A stretch of 64,000 nucleotides of DNA, from contig JAJKFL010000039.1 of the NCBI GenBank assembly GCA_021186555.1, positions 38,895,610-38,959,609 of the forward strand, written 5' to 3'. Position 1 is the first letter of the stretch. Every line of letters begins with the position of its first letter. Of the stretch, positions 1-12,600 are shown piece after piece. The position numbers were made by a program, and so were the translations under genes. Below the pieces are notes generated by a model. It saw nothing but the letters and a program-made list of their open reading frames with translations. It was not told where the DNA came from and made no database searches. The stretch comes from Reticulitermes speratus. Lineage: Eukaryota; Arthropoda; Insecta; Blattodea; Rhinotermitidae.

Positions 1-3000
1 CGGTTTGTCATTGTAGAACATGAGGAAAAACTGGACCAGCCACGGCAATTCCACACACTTGAACATCTTGCCTGCAACATCAGATAACTTCATCACAATT
101 AGCCAGAATCACAAACTGAACCCCATTTATTCACTCTGTACTAAATCCTTGGGTTAGTCCCAAAACACATGAAAAAATTCAGTAACGATTTTATGATCAC
201 ACCTTGTAACAATACCATCTGAAATGAAGGAAACACCAGTGCCTACTACTTCCACAGGAAGTGAGTCATGGCAGTAAAATACCTGTACAAAATGTCAACA
301 TTCAGCCTGTGTCATTGCAGCATCCATGTGCAAAAACTGTTAACATTCAACTTGAAACAGAATGATCAACAACCAGCCTATGAAACAGCATTTTCATACA
401 CAATTTCTGACACCTAAACGGTCTAGACTATCAAAGTTGGACACAGACAGGAGCCAGCTACAAACACCAAAAACGAGAAGCAGAAACCTGACACATACCC
501 TGAACTCGAGACATACGCGCTCTGGCACTTGTGTACATGCCCAGAACCAAGTAAAATCCACTGTCCCCTATTTACATTATACTGCACTCATGGCTGCACA
601 GAAGCCTGAACAGCAAATCAGAAGCAAATGATGCAGAACGCAGACTACACGATCACAGGTGTCGCACATATATGAGGAATGAAATGATGCAATGCTGTGT
701 AGTTTGATGCATGGATACCTACATTTTGAGGAAATCTACTGCCTTAATCTTCAAGCCTAAAGATGGAGGTAGCCAGTTCTTCTGTATCACAGGTATCCAT
801 ATTCCAAACTACATGGCGTTACAGCCCAGAACACTGTAATTTTAATATGTACTGCTGTAAGAACCTCAAATATCATGGAATTCAATCAGCTAATATTAAC
901 AGAAAAGTGAGCATCAGCTAATATTAACAGAAAAGTGAGCTAATACCAAAGCAGCCACTATAAATATTCAGAAAGGATACAAAAATACTTCCTAAATACC
1001 AACCCGAAGGAAGAAAAACCCACATCCTCAATCAATGCACTTTGATTATTTTTACGGTTATACTGTCAAGAAATTTTGGAATGGAATATTAGGAATTATA
1101 CTTATACATCTGTTTGAAAAATGAACAAAAACCCTCACCAATAAAGCCAAGTTGGCAGAATTCCAGAACAAACCATGGAGATTTTTCCAAGATCTTCTGG
1201 AGGGCATAATTTTTCATTATGGAGATAAAGTTTTTCTTGGCCAGGATGTCATCTTCGAGCTGAACATAGAATGTGGCCTTCGGCTGAGAGTACATCATAA
1301 GAAAAGCAAAGTCCAGGTTCTGCTTTGTTCGCCACCGCACTCTCTCAGGAGGATCTCCAAGTGTATTGCGCAGATTCTCCATGTCAGGGTAGTAAGAGGC
1401 AGGGGGTGATATCACCTCTATCAGGCCAGACTCCACCTGCTCAGAAAACCTGAAGAGTAAAATAACACAGTCAGAGCGCTGGGAACAGAACACTCACTTA
1501 GGTCACAAAAGCTCCAATGGAATACTCACTGATTCTCTATTTGCTTCGCAACTTGCAGTACATACTCCTGGTCAACCTGTAACATGTCAGCATGATGTGA
1601 GATGTTCCGACATCAGCATTCTGTGCCACAAAATCACAGTTTTGCAAAGTTCTCAAAATCAGCTCACCATACAAAAGACTTGTACAGAGCCTATTTCAGT
1701 AAGGTCTATGAATTCTGTCCACCAATTTTCTTTAATTTCACGTACATTTAATGAGAGGGATATAAAAGTATTTATGACGTCGAGCATAAACCATACCAGG
1801 GGTCATTTACCACCTTCTTGTAAAATATGTCAAATATGAGTCACATTCTGTCAGTAATCAATTATGAAGTTCTATAGAAATACAGACTGATATAACAGTT
1901 GGTGCCAATTGTAGCAAAAAGCCCAGTGCTGTTGCCTCTATGGTCACACACTAAATTACAGCTGCACTGTCATAAACAGCAAATCTCCATCTGAACTGAA
2001 AACTCTGTACAAAGATGGACATGCATACATGAATAATCTTCTGAATGGACAGGAAAGTTAAGTAGATCAGTATGGTTATGCATAAAACAGGCGGCCAGGT
2101 GGACAATGCATGGGCCCATAGAGTCATCTCTGAACTACTGAAAATACAAAGGACTTTGGCTTAAAATGTGGTACCTCTGCTATGAAAATCACTATGAGAG
2201 AATCTGCTGCCTCCTCCTCACTCATGCTGTCAATCAGGTTCTGCAGTGTGGCCAACAGGTAGCTCTGCACCTCACGCTTGACAGTGGGGATGCCAAGCAC
2301 CATTGACACTGTAACACAAACACAATCGCTGACGAAACGGCAATTTGTCATAACCCACACAATTCATCAGACTGAGATTCCTGCTTTACCAGACAGCTGT
2401 GTTACAAACACACCTTCTGACAAAATGTTTGTCCACAAAAAAAATTGCTTGCCTTTATATTTTTGTAAAAACATAACATGCTTAAGTGTTGGCCTATTAA
2501 GGACCTGTCAAGTTTCTTCTGTCTCCTATAAAATTGTGTATCAGTGGATTACCACAAATTGCTGTTTCATGAGCAATAAGTTTTGTCAGAGGTACCCATG
2601 ACTGGTGTGTTCTCTGTTCGAGCACGTGAAGTGGCTCTACCTCCAGTACGTCCCCTGGAGAGGCAGAAGGCTGGGCGGAGACTGGATGGACTGTCCAGTA
2701 GATGGGGCAGGAAGTCATACACTGATGGGAGACGCAGCACCTGGGTGGAGTCCCCCCTCTGCAGTCCTGTGAGATTGCGAAGCAGCAATCTCACCTCTGG
2801 GCTGAGTGGCAGGTAAAGAGAACTGTTGTTACCATCCGCAGCTAGAAGTGTTCCCAGGTGCTGGGACAGGACATGCACCTCCTCCTGGCGAGCCTGATGC
2901 ATCGAGTCTAGGTGCTGTAGCTTTGCCTGCAGTTCTGCCAATCTCTGCACCAGTGCCTTCTCCTGGCTCAAGTCTGGTCCAGAAATCAGCACCAGCACAG

Positions 3001-3124
3001 TACAAGGCACAAACACGATGATCACAAGACACAGCAGCCCATTGCGACGGCGAAGCGAGGCAATGGGAAGGCTCAGCAGCATGGCCTCTCCTCCCACTCC
3101 TACAACAAACAAGTACGCCTTCAT
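1..3124 (-). CDS. MGAT4: MGAT4-type alpha-1,3-mannosyl-glycoprotein 4-beta-N-acetylglucosaminyltransferase, 5' part
   Basis: This Golgi enzyme family adds a beta-1,4-linked GlcNAc branch to N-glycan cores, using UDP-GlcNAc. Exons read on the minus strand are 3124..2641, 2308..2175, 1576..1530, 1449..1139 and 71..<1. All have GT-AG borders and matching phases, giving about 349 residues before the window edge. I chose the ATG at 3124. A second in-frame Met lies 15 residues on, just before LRRRNG and a hydrophobic stretch that fits a type II signal anchor. After it come a coiled-coil-like stem, the block [13 protein letters not shown], then [23 protein letters not shown] and the metal/nucleotide-binding LEDD (EDD about residues 287-289), then LGFIGKMF. 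The order and wording match vertebrate MGAT4A/B. The C-terminal part lies outside the window. No stop or frameshift is seen. Whether it is A-like or B-like cannot be decided. Confidence 0.93.
712..845. repeat. Copy of the dispersed 'DRYQ' foldback repeat
   Basis: A degenerate copy lies inside the fourth MGAT4 intron: a 'cattttgaggaaatctactgcc' type half is followed by an inverted half ending in 'tacagcccagaacactgtaa'. The same paired halves recur many times in this window. The rest of this intron (72..1138) shows no exon. Confidence 0.55.
885..940. repeat. Two exact copies of a 28-bp unit
   Basis: The unit beginning 'atcagctaatattaacag' occurs twice head to tail (885..912 and 913..940). It is a local tandem duplication inside an MGAT4 intron, with no sign of function. 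Confidence 0.9.
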
Positions 3125-6100
3125 GGTCAATAGCTGTGGTATCTACTTTGTTTAGAAAATGTATTAGCAAGTGTGTTCTGTCTGTGAACATGAAGCTGCA
3201 ACATGTACACCTGCTTTATATCTGGGAACCCCCTCACATGTTTGTTTTACCTCAGCCACAATCTCTAGAAGTTCTCATGGGTTTCTTCAGTCACTGTAAG
3301 AAAACACTGGTATGGTCCCTTAAATTAATCCAATCTTGGAACTTGCATATTCCTGAAAGTAGATGAGAGTTACTTTTTCCTCACACAATGAAGGTTAAAA
3401 TATTCAACTGAAGAAACAAGAAAACAAGTTCATCAAAAGTTTCAGGAGTTTCTTTGTCACAGTGTGAGGTTATTGTTGGCCTCAGACATCACCAATCAGT
3501 GGGTTATTCATAAGCCCACATAAATGTAAAAAAACAAATCATCAGAGTGTAAGATCTGAGCTTCTCACAGCAATGCTGAAGATTCAGTCTTCTCAGATGT
3601 TACACCACGTCAGCTACTAAATAGCTACAACTCTTCTAGGATCACTTGACCCTGAATATGGAGGCACTATGCTCCTTCAAAACAGGGGTAACTTTATTAG
3701 TGAATGTGGAGTACCTTCCCAGAAGACTTGAATGCTCTCAAATCAACACAGTTTAGTCATAGTGCACAATTAAATAAATGGGGAAACACAATAATAGTTT
3801 ATCAGGACTAGCCACAATGTAACAACCATTTACATGATTACATCCTCATTCTCTTCTATTATGTAAGAGCAAATGTCTATTCTTTATCAGAAAAAAGTGG
3901 ATGACTCAATTCATATAAGGCTGTCACTTGCGATTTCCATGTGTACAGAAAAATTTGTTCTTTCTATCACTAACTCACAACATATTACAACTGAAAATCT
4001 GTACTTACCACCTCAGTTTAGAAATATCCCAATTACTGATAGGCTGTCACACATTACCCTATTATATAATTTCCCTTCACCAAAACTACTGTACATTTGG
4101 AACTGCTTTCAGTCCCTACATATATTCAAACAGAGCTATCCTGACATTCTGGACGAATTCAGACAAATAATGACATCATCCATCAGCACAGCAAGCCAGT
4201 CAAACGGAATAAAACTCTGACCGCCAAATACAGAAGACTGCTAACTTCTCAATCATCACTTTTGGTATCACATAAATGACCAGTTATTTAACAATTTTGT
4301 GCCAACTATCAGGATTTGTTAACAGCAGAGAGTATCTTTTTTTTTATATTGCTTTCACCGTGCATTTTCACTCACTATTCAGTTGACCAACAAATGCACA
4401 AACATAAACTACTTTATAGTTTTATTAATATCGATGTATTCCCCTACACGTGTTTCGGTCCTAGACCATCTTCAGGGGGTAACAAGCTACTAAACTTCAC
4501 ATCGCATGTTAAAAGGGCCCGAAGAGCACACTTGTCTTAGTAATAAGTTACAAAACATTTGAATTTGTAAAATATGTAAAACTGTAAAACTTATAATTTT
4601 ATCATATAAGTTAAAGTCAAGATTTAAAATAGCAGCGTTAGTCACACGTGAAACAACACGCTTATAATCAACAACAAATACAATACCATGATTCTGCGCA
4701 TCAAGTGACCAACACTGCTATTTTAAATCTTGACTTTAACTTATATGATAAAATTATATGTTTTACAGTTTTACATATTTTACAAATTCAAATGTTTTAT
4801 AACTTATTACTAAGACAAATGTGCTCTTCGGGCCCTTTTAACATGCGATGTAAAGTGTAGTAGCTTGTTACCGCCTGAAGATGGTCTGCGGACCGAAACA
4901 CGTGTAGGGGAATGCATCGATATTAATAAAAACTATAAAGTAGTTTATGTTTGTGCATTTGTTGGTTAACTGAATAGCAGAGAGTATCCTTTATCACCAA
5001 ACTGTTTGCCAAGAGCAGACGAAATCATACTGCATAGCAACCAGTGATGCCACCTGCACTGCAGTGCTCAGTCTGGCAGATAAAAATACTCTTTGTACTT
5101 GTAGACTAATGATGATTGCATACATAAATCCTATGTACAACTAATATGACAGAACAGGAATTCAAATAATCTGTAATTAAAATTATCTTTGGCATTTCCA
5201 GACAACAGACATTTTAATGACAGCATCTTATTTCAAGACAGAATATCTGCTGTGTCATACATAACAAACACACAAAAAAAGTACCACAACCTGAGGTTTA
5301 AAAAGGTGAGCCACAGACCAGAGAAGGAAAGGCCTGAACAGAATGATATACACACACTTATACACTAATTCTTCCAGAAGTTCAAAAAGTACTATTAACA
5401 GATATTCTGTAAGAACAGAAAATATCCTACAAAACTCTGTTCTTCTGGGATACTGCACTCCACCACCCAGTGACAGCCTGAAAACTTGCATATCCTACAA
5501 TATGGGCACACAAATTTTCAAACATCCAGGAACCACTCAGAATTCTATTATGCCAAATGCATGACTAAAAGCAAGTTTCCACTGAAAAAGACCCCCAAAT
5601 ATTAGGCACCATGGTACAAAATGTAGGCAATGTGGCACCCGGGATTTGTGCGCCCCAGTCCTACAGATTCAATCATATCCTCACACATTGAACCTGGGAT
5701 TTGTAAACTCAACCAGGAAAATAAAAGGGAAGTCCTGAACAGAATGTAATAGGTACAGGAAGTGTCTGACCAAAGCAAGATAAAGTATCAAGAAAGTCAG
5801 GATCACATCATACTGTAGCCCATAAAATAACCCTAAATTCATAACCTTTCCTCGAAGTTAAAGGGAACCTTCCTACACACATTTGAGAAGAGCCTGACAA
5901 CTTGCTCAAACACATTAAATGGTGCACGCACACTGAAATTTCAATTGTAACGTGAAATGAGCAATTCAGAATTATGGATTATTTTACCCATAATACTGAA
6001 CATCTAATATCAAAATCCGTAACCCCGGTAACATTGACAAGCGGCTTCTAGAACCGGATGCACACAAGGACAAGCGTTACACACCCTCTTCCTTGTACAA

Positions 6101-6607
6101 AATGTTGTAGTCTCAGACATTTTTGTAAGCAAACAAGAACATTACTATGCACAATACTCTCTAAATTTAAGAACACTAATATCCACCACAAAGTTTATTC
6201 CTGACACTTATAATTTTTGTACACCATCTTAAGCTCTTCAAATAGAATCAACTTCCTTATATAACCCACAAAAGGCACTCCCTAAGAAACGACTTATTGA
6301 GGTTATACCTTCTGACTCTCAATCAACGTCTCAAAACAAACCATCGGCGCCTCCCAAGAGGAATTGGCAGCAAAGTCACCTCAACGCACGGTATGTATCA
6401 TTACTAACAGTCATAATTTGACGACAGTCAGTCTCAGAACAGAATAATGTGCTACAAAACAGTTCCAATACGTTATTTTTGTTTATACGTATTGGTAGCA
6501 TTGCCAAATACAGCTGCTACTGCTGTCACCAGACAGCGCTGAAGTTAAACCTGAAATAGTACATTGTTATGAATTCTTACATGAAGTGAGGGGTTTGGCT
6601 TCACAAT
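3125..6607. other. Intergenic space between the MGAT4 and DDAH starts
   Basis: The two genes are transcribed away from each other, so this 3.5 kb holds both promoters. I see no coding exon in it. It contains the long foldback element at 4324-4988. The sequence from 5990 to 6607 is less AT-rich, with scattered CpG, and lies just before the DDAH start codon. No convincing TATA box was found. Confidence 0.6.
4324..4988. mobile_element. Long foldback (inverted-repeat) element A
   Basis: Arms 4375..4640 and 4711..4977 are reverse complements over about 265 bases with few mismatches, around a spacer of about 70 bases. The 13-base string agcagagagtatc occurs at 4324 and again at 4976, directly after the right arm, and looks like a target-site duplication. 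On the left it is separated from the arm by about 38 unmatched bases, so the element ends are uneven. Inside each arm sits the hairpin motif cctgaagatgg...ccgaaacacgtgtagggg, shared with elements B-E. No protein is encoded. The transposition class is unknown. Confidence 0.85.
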
Positions 6608-9600
6608 ATGGCGTCGTGGAAATATACGCACGCCGTTGTGTGCCGCATCCCGTTGTCATTTCGCACGAGAGGCGAAATAGAACTGGAAGAAGCGAAGCGT
6701 CAGCATGAAGCATACGTGCGACTTCTGCGAGAACTCGGCTTGGATGTGATAGAATTGCCCCCAGATGAATCCTTACCTGAATGTGTGTTTGTGGAAGATA
6801 CTGCGGTGGTGTGCAATGGGATTGCATTAATAACTAGGCCCGGGGCGCCAACTCGTACTAAAGAGGTAAGCATTTGGGTTCAGCAATGCGGCTACTCCTA
6901 AGCTGGTTGATTGCTGACGCTTGAGCACTGGTAGTGTCACATCTTGCATGTAGGTCACAGGTTACAAACAATTGAGATACGAATTGCACGGATTTTTTGT
7001 ACAGTCTGGTATGAAAGGAAGTTGAACATGCATTTCGAACGCGAAGAGTCGAAATGTGTAATATTTTCAAACCTGGATCCCACGATAGCTTGTGTGAGGT
7101 CATCTTAGTTTTGGACTCTCGAACCGTGAGAGTACTTCACACTTGCAGCTGGTGTATGCCATCGTCCGTCAAGACTCGCACAGAATTAGAGGCAAGTCTT
7201 CAGAGATATGACGCAGTGTCGATTGCTTAGCAAATTGAACCGATTAAAACGAAATTCCCAGCATTTTAGCAAGTTCACGGATTGTGCTTCTTCAGTTTTC
7301 AAAGACATGCTGGATCCACGTTTGCGTTTGTTTTACTCATCGATGGACGTCACGCGGGTTCGGCATCTTCAACAGAGATCACGCCGCTTTTGAACTTGGT
7401 AAACCACTCAGATACTTGTGTTTTTCCCATTGTCTACTCTCCAAAAGCTACTTCAAGCATTCCCCAGTCTAAAGCAAAATTTGATGTAGGTGTGCCAAAA
7501 TCGCAAATGGAACAACACGCTTGTACTTAACAAGACATTACTCAACAATCGCACGTACTGCAGCCTTATTCAAAGTAGGAAATGGCTCAGAAGGCTGTAC
7601 TGTATCTAGTGGTAGAAGTTCATACTGACAGCAGCAATGTTATCTCAAGGTCAGTCCGGAAACTATTTGGCTGCACCATGTACAATTAGTCCCTTTAAAA
7701 ACACTAATAATCCATAAGATAATTGTTTACATTACTTACACCCGTATTTTCCACTCTGAAGTGCTTGTGCAGAATAAAATGTGCTTCCCTGTCACAGACC
7801 ACGCTTCAGAAGTTCAAACCTGTCTAACAAATATCTTTCATGTAATAGAGTACGTAAAGAAAAATTACTTAAAAAGTTACGAATTTAACATGTAACAGAC
7901 ATCAGTGTCATATCACGCATGTCACATTCAGCACCATACTGCCACAGAATTGCAGAGTACAAAAACTCACAGGAAGGACCCAGTTAACATTGTATACTAC
8001 CAATGTATTGATTACTTAATGCTGAAAAATCTGAAAATTTGTAACAGGTTTTTGTAAAAAGAAATTGAACCTAGCTGACATAAGTTAAATGCTTCAATTT
8101 ATTAGACAGCACACGAACACATTGATGTCAACAAAAGTTCATGCTAAACCACTGTGATGCAAAAGAAGATAAAGATTTTAAGCCACAAAAATTTAAATTT
8201 AAAACAGTAACTTATATTGTTTGGAAGTATAAATGTCGTGTAGTGCTTTCGCATAAGTCAGTAACTCCGAAGTAAAAAAAAAAAAAGCAGCGGACCCAAA
8301 CACAAACACTGTTAATCGGCTGCATGTTTCTTGTTATCAAATAGGCACTAATAACATGTAAAATAGCCTGTAGCTCAGAAAGAAAGAAACAGGAGCTTAA
8401 AACAGTCAAGTCAAGCATAATCTTGGTATTTAATTTTGTTTAAGAAGCTTGTGTGTGTGCGTGCGCGTGTGTGTGCGTGCGCGTGTGTGTGCGTGCGTGT
8501 ATCACGTGCAAACCACTTTGAATGCTGTGAAGTTATACTGTGAGACAGAGTGTGGAATGAGATGCACATGCAGGCTAGGAAAGGTAAGATAATGTCAGAG
8601 ACAGATGAACACCTATGAACAACCAATTTTATGATAACCTGCCACTGCAGCAGGGGTCCACAAATTTTTCAAAGTAACTGGATGCCACCTCAAAATTCTA
8701 GGCACCAGAGTGTGACATGAAGCAAGTTCCTTGCTAAGGACCCATGAATGTTACATGCCAGAATACAAAATTTAGTTACCTGGGCAATCTGATGCCCAGA
8801 ATTTGTGCATCCCTGCACTGCAGTGTCATCACAGACATGTTCTGACTTCAGCCCATATACAGGCACTGAGGAAAAATCTCTTGGCCTTGCTAGGAATTGA
8901 ACCCTGGATCATTTAGCCTGTCTTGTAATCACCCTACTGACTGCACTGTCCCAACTCTCACGTGTGTGATTTCCAAGTGTAAGAAGGCTGTGAAGATGGT
9001 CTTGTAAGGTTAAAGTGTGTTGCAGAATTTTAGGCATGTTTGCAGAATTGCAAAAAGCGACTATTAGCTTTGTCATGTCTGTCTGTCTGTCTGTCTTTCT
9101 TTCACGTGCAACCACTCAGCTCCCACTGGATGGATTTTTATGAAATATGATAATTATGGGTTTTTCTAAAATCTGTCGAGAAAATTCCGGTCTGATTAAA
9201 TTAAAATCTGAAAAGAAAGAACAGGTACTTTAGATGTAGACCTATGTACATTTATGTATCATAATATCTCACTGAATTCTTCTTAAAATGAGAAATGTTG
9301 CAGTCAAAAGTTGTAGAGAAAATCAAAACACACATTTTATTTTTAATAATTTTTTTTTTTAATTGTGTCATTTATGAGATAATGTGGAAAAATATGGTAG
9401 AGCCAGACAGGCCACAGATGACAACATAATACGGTGCATGCACTTACTTTGCCTGCTGGATAACTAAGGCTACAGACACACTCAGAATATGTAATGCTTA
9501 TTGCTTTTTCCCTGCAACAATGATTACACGAATGCGCCTCAATGTTACGTTTATACGTACACTGCCTGTCTTGTGTGATACTGGGATTGTAGCAGATAAT

Positions 9601-12600
9601 AAAACTGGTTGTGTCTATAGATAGGTACCTTATCAATGGCATAATGCTACCACAAAATGGAATGTTCCGATACCAAAAAGTAAGATAAGATATGACACCA
9701 CTGGTACAGTCTAATAATAATAATTCTTGGCTCAACAGCCCTCTATGGGCCTGGGCCTCCTCTTGCCTCCTCTTGTCGAGGTTACTAAGTCATGCGCATT
9801 CATGGCAGCTGGTGACCGGACAGCTAGCCGCGCTTAGTGTTCTATTGATCCTGATGTGCACGCCAGAGCCATCTGGCAGGCAGTCAGGAGACTTGGATGA
9901 GAAATGGAGGCAATTTGGCTTACGCAACATTTTTATTCATGCCCGTAAGGTTCTTTTACATGCCGTAAATCTACGACATGGGACCGACGGCTTTACTTCC
10001 CCTCCGAAGGAAGTGGTGCTCCGGATTTTTATCATCCTTAAAAATCCATCGACCTCGGTCGGGATCGAACCCGCGAACCTTGGGTCCAGTGGCGAGCACG
10101 CTAACCACTAGTCCACCGAGGTCGACTGGTACAGTCTAACTCAGACTTTATTGTACATACTAAAGGTACTACACACAGATAGAGCAGATATATTTATGAA
10201 GTTGGGCATCACACTGAATATTACGTATATATAATGTTCGGTGCCAGAGGATTAAGAATGACACATTTAGGATAATATGTGGACCTAAGATGTTGGAGAT
10301 AATGAAGGCTGGATAAAATTTCATGATGAAGAGGTTCATAATTAGTGCTCTTCACCAAATATTGGGACGATGAAGTGAAGGAAAGGAAACTGGGTGGGGC
10401 ATGTAGCATGCATGGGACAGATGAAAAATGTGTACCAAGATTTGGCTGGGTCATATTAAAATTGATGTAATGAAGTAGGCTGTGATGGTGTGGATTGGAT
10501 TTATTTGGTTCATGACAGGAAACGTTGGTCAGCTTTTGTGAATACGACAGTGAACATTTGGGCTCTGTAAAATGCAGAGAATTTCATAAGTTGGTGATCA
10601 ATTATTATATTTGCACAAATGACTTAGCTTCATGGAGTTATATACATATATAGCTTAGTATGTATTTCATCTGCATGTATAACTGTTGGCCATCTCTTAC
10701 TGATATTGCTTGAAATGGCATATCAGCCTGGAAGATAATAAGGGTCATAGAGCTGCAAAGAAAGGGTGCATTATGGAGATGTATGTACACATTCATGATT
10801 AAAATGCTATGAAGCCATACTGACTGGTATGCATATGTGTATTTACAGACATTCTGTTGCTTTAATAATGCTGAATCAGGTGCTAAGATGTGGGCTATAG
10901 GTGTTGTTCTTATCGACAACACGGCAGTCAATTGTAATGCTGTTTTGATTGGTACATACTTACCAGTATTTTGGAGAGAGTTATCACCTCCATTTTCAGG
11001 ATAGAAGATTGATTCTTCTAGCCATAAGATGGAGGTACCAGGTTCTTCCAGTATGTTAGTTCTGATCTGTCAGTGTCGGAATGTCAAATCTGATGTTCTC
11101 TTTTTATGTTTTCAGGTGGAGACAATTAGGGCTGTTTTGAAGAAAGAACTGGATCTGCCAATCATTGAAATTGGGGATGATTCTGCGAAGTTGGATGGTG
11201 GTGATGTCCTCTTTACAGGTACTGTACTGAATGGTTCCGTATGTTGTGTAAGTGGAATTCATTGTGTGGTAGTTGTGACTGTCTGTAATTAGGATCATTG
11301 ACTGTCTTCATGAACGGACTGTACCGAGTTTGTATGAAAAACTTGCACTGAAAGTACGGTACTTTTGAACAGTGCTGTATTTCTGGTAAAAAAAGGCGGG
11401 ATCATTCGCCGCAGTAACTTAAACCATGCCAGAATTACAACGAACTGTACCTAGGCCGACAAGTTATGAAACACTCATGTTTAGAAGTGTTAAGACATGG
11501 CAAGAAACAACTGGCAGTGTGTGCAGAGCCCAAACATTGATGTACCAATCTACACTAGGTCACTGAGTTACAGTTAGTTATGTAACTAGAAGCTGATGCA
11601 GCACCAAAACCGTACATATGCCCACAGAATTAGCATATGAAGAGACACGTTTCTACATTTGGAGGACCTGCTAGGGGGAAAATTTGTTGTCCATTTTAGT
11701 AATATTATGAAATGCTGTAATGGCTTTCACCTTCATCATCATCATTCTGCTGCAACCAGTACTGAAGGTAGGACCTTAGCATTGCTGTACCCATCTGCCT
11801 GTCTTTCTGCATGGAACAACTCTGCTCCTACTGGACAGATTTTCGTAAAACTTTGTATTAGGGATTGTTACTAAAATCTGTCAAGAAAATTCAGGTTTGG
11901 TTAAAATCAGCCAAAATTAACAGGCACTTTACATGACGACCTACATACATTTATGACTACTTTGGTTACTTGGTGACTAATGTTACCATTGTTGCTGTGG
12001 TTGATCATTGGTGCTGTGTCACAGATATTGAGGGTTTTTGTCTTGGTTGATCGGAGGTGCATCATCATTCTGTTGAATGCTTTACAGACAGTGGTACAGA
12101 TCCTGTCTTCAGAGTAGTCTTGCAGTGCAGTCCTGTACTGTCTGCATCTAAGGGATGCAGACTCCGTGGTTCCATTTGGTCACTTTCCTCTTGTTATTGT
12201 CAACAATACACACTGTGCAAAGAACACATAAAAGTGGATGTTAGAAGACATAGGTTATAAGGATATGAGCGGGACTGAATTGATTTGGGGCATGGGGGAG
12301 TGGTGGGCTTTTATGAGTGCAGGCTGAGACAGTGTTTTCCATAACAGCATTTCTTGACCAGTCAGAGACTCTACCATGGAGGTAGTTGCTTAAAATCATG
12401 TTTTCTTGCTTGTTTCTAGGTCGTGAGTTCTTTGTGGGTCTGTCAGAGTGGACAAATGAGGCTGGAGCGCGGGCAGTTGCGGCAGCATTCCCAGACTTCC
12501 CGTGCACACCGGTCAAGGTGAGGCCTTCTGTAGACCCTGATGACAGCCTCAAACTAGACATGATCCAGGTTAGAGGGGAACTATTAGCATGCATTCTTCT

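Larger units (their letters stand above)
6866..11115. other. DDAH intron 1, repeat-rich
   Basis: This 4.2-kb intron has no recognisable exon. It holds a GT/GC microsatellite, one copy of the 'actaaaatctgtc' dispersed repeat, a SINE in antisense with target duplications, and a LINE 3' remnant. Each has its own entry. Confidence 0.7.

Noticed and set aside
2583..3021. Plus-strand open frames over MGAT4 exon 1
   Set aside because: The minus strand holds the MGAT4 N-terminus with correct splice phases. The plus frames show no family similarity.
10045..10124. A functional tRNA gene on the minus strand
   Set aside because: The acceptor ends pair and a B box is present, but the anticodon arm does not fold well, and the piece lies inside a SINE bounded by a 15-base target duplication.
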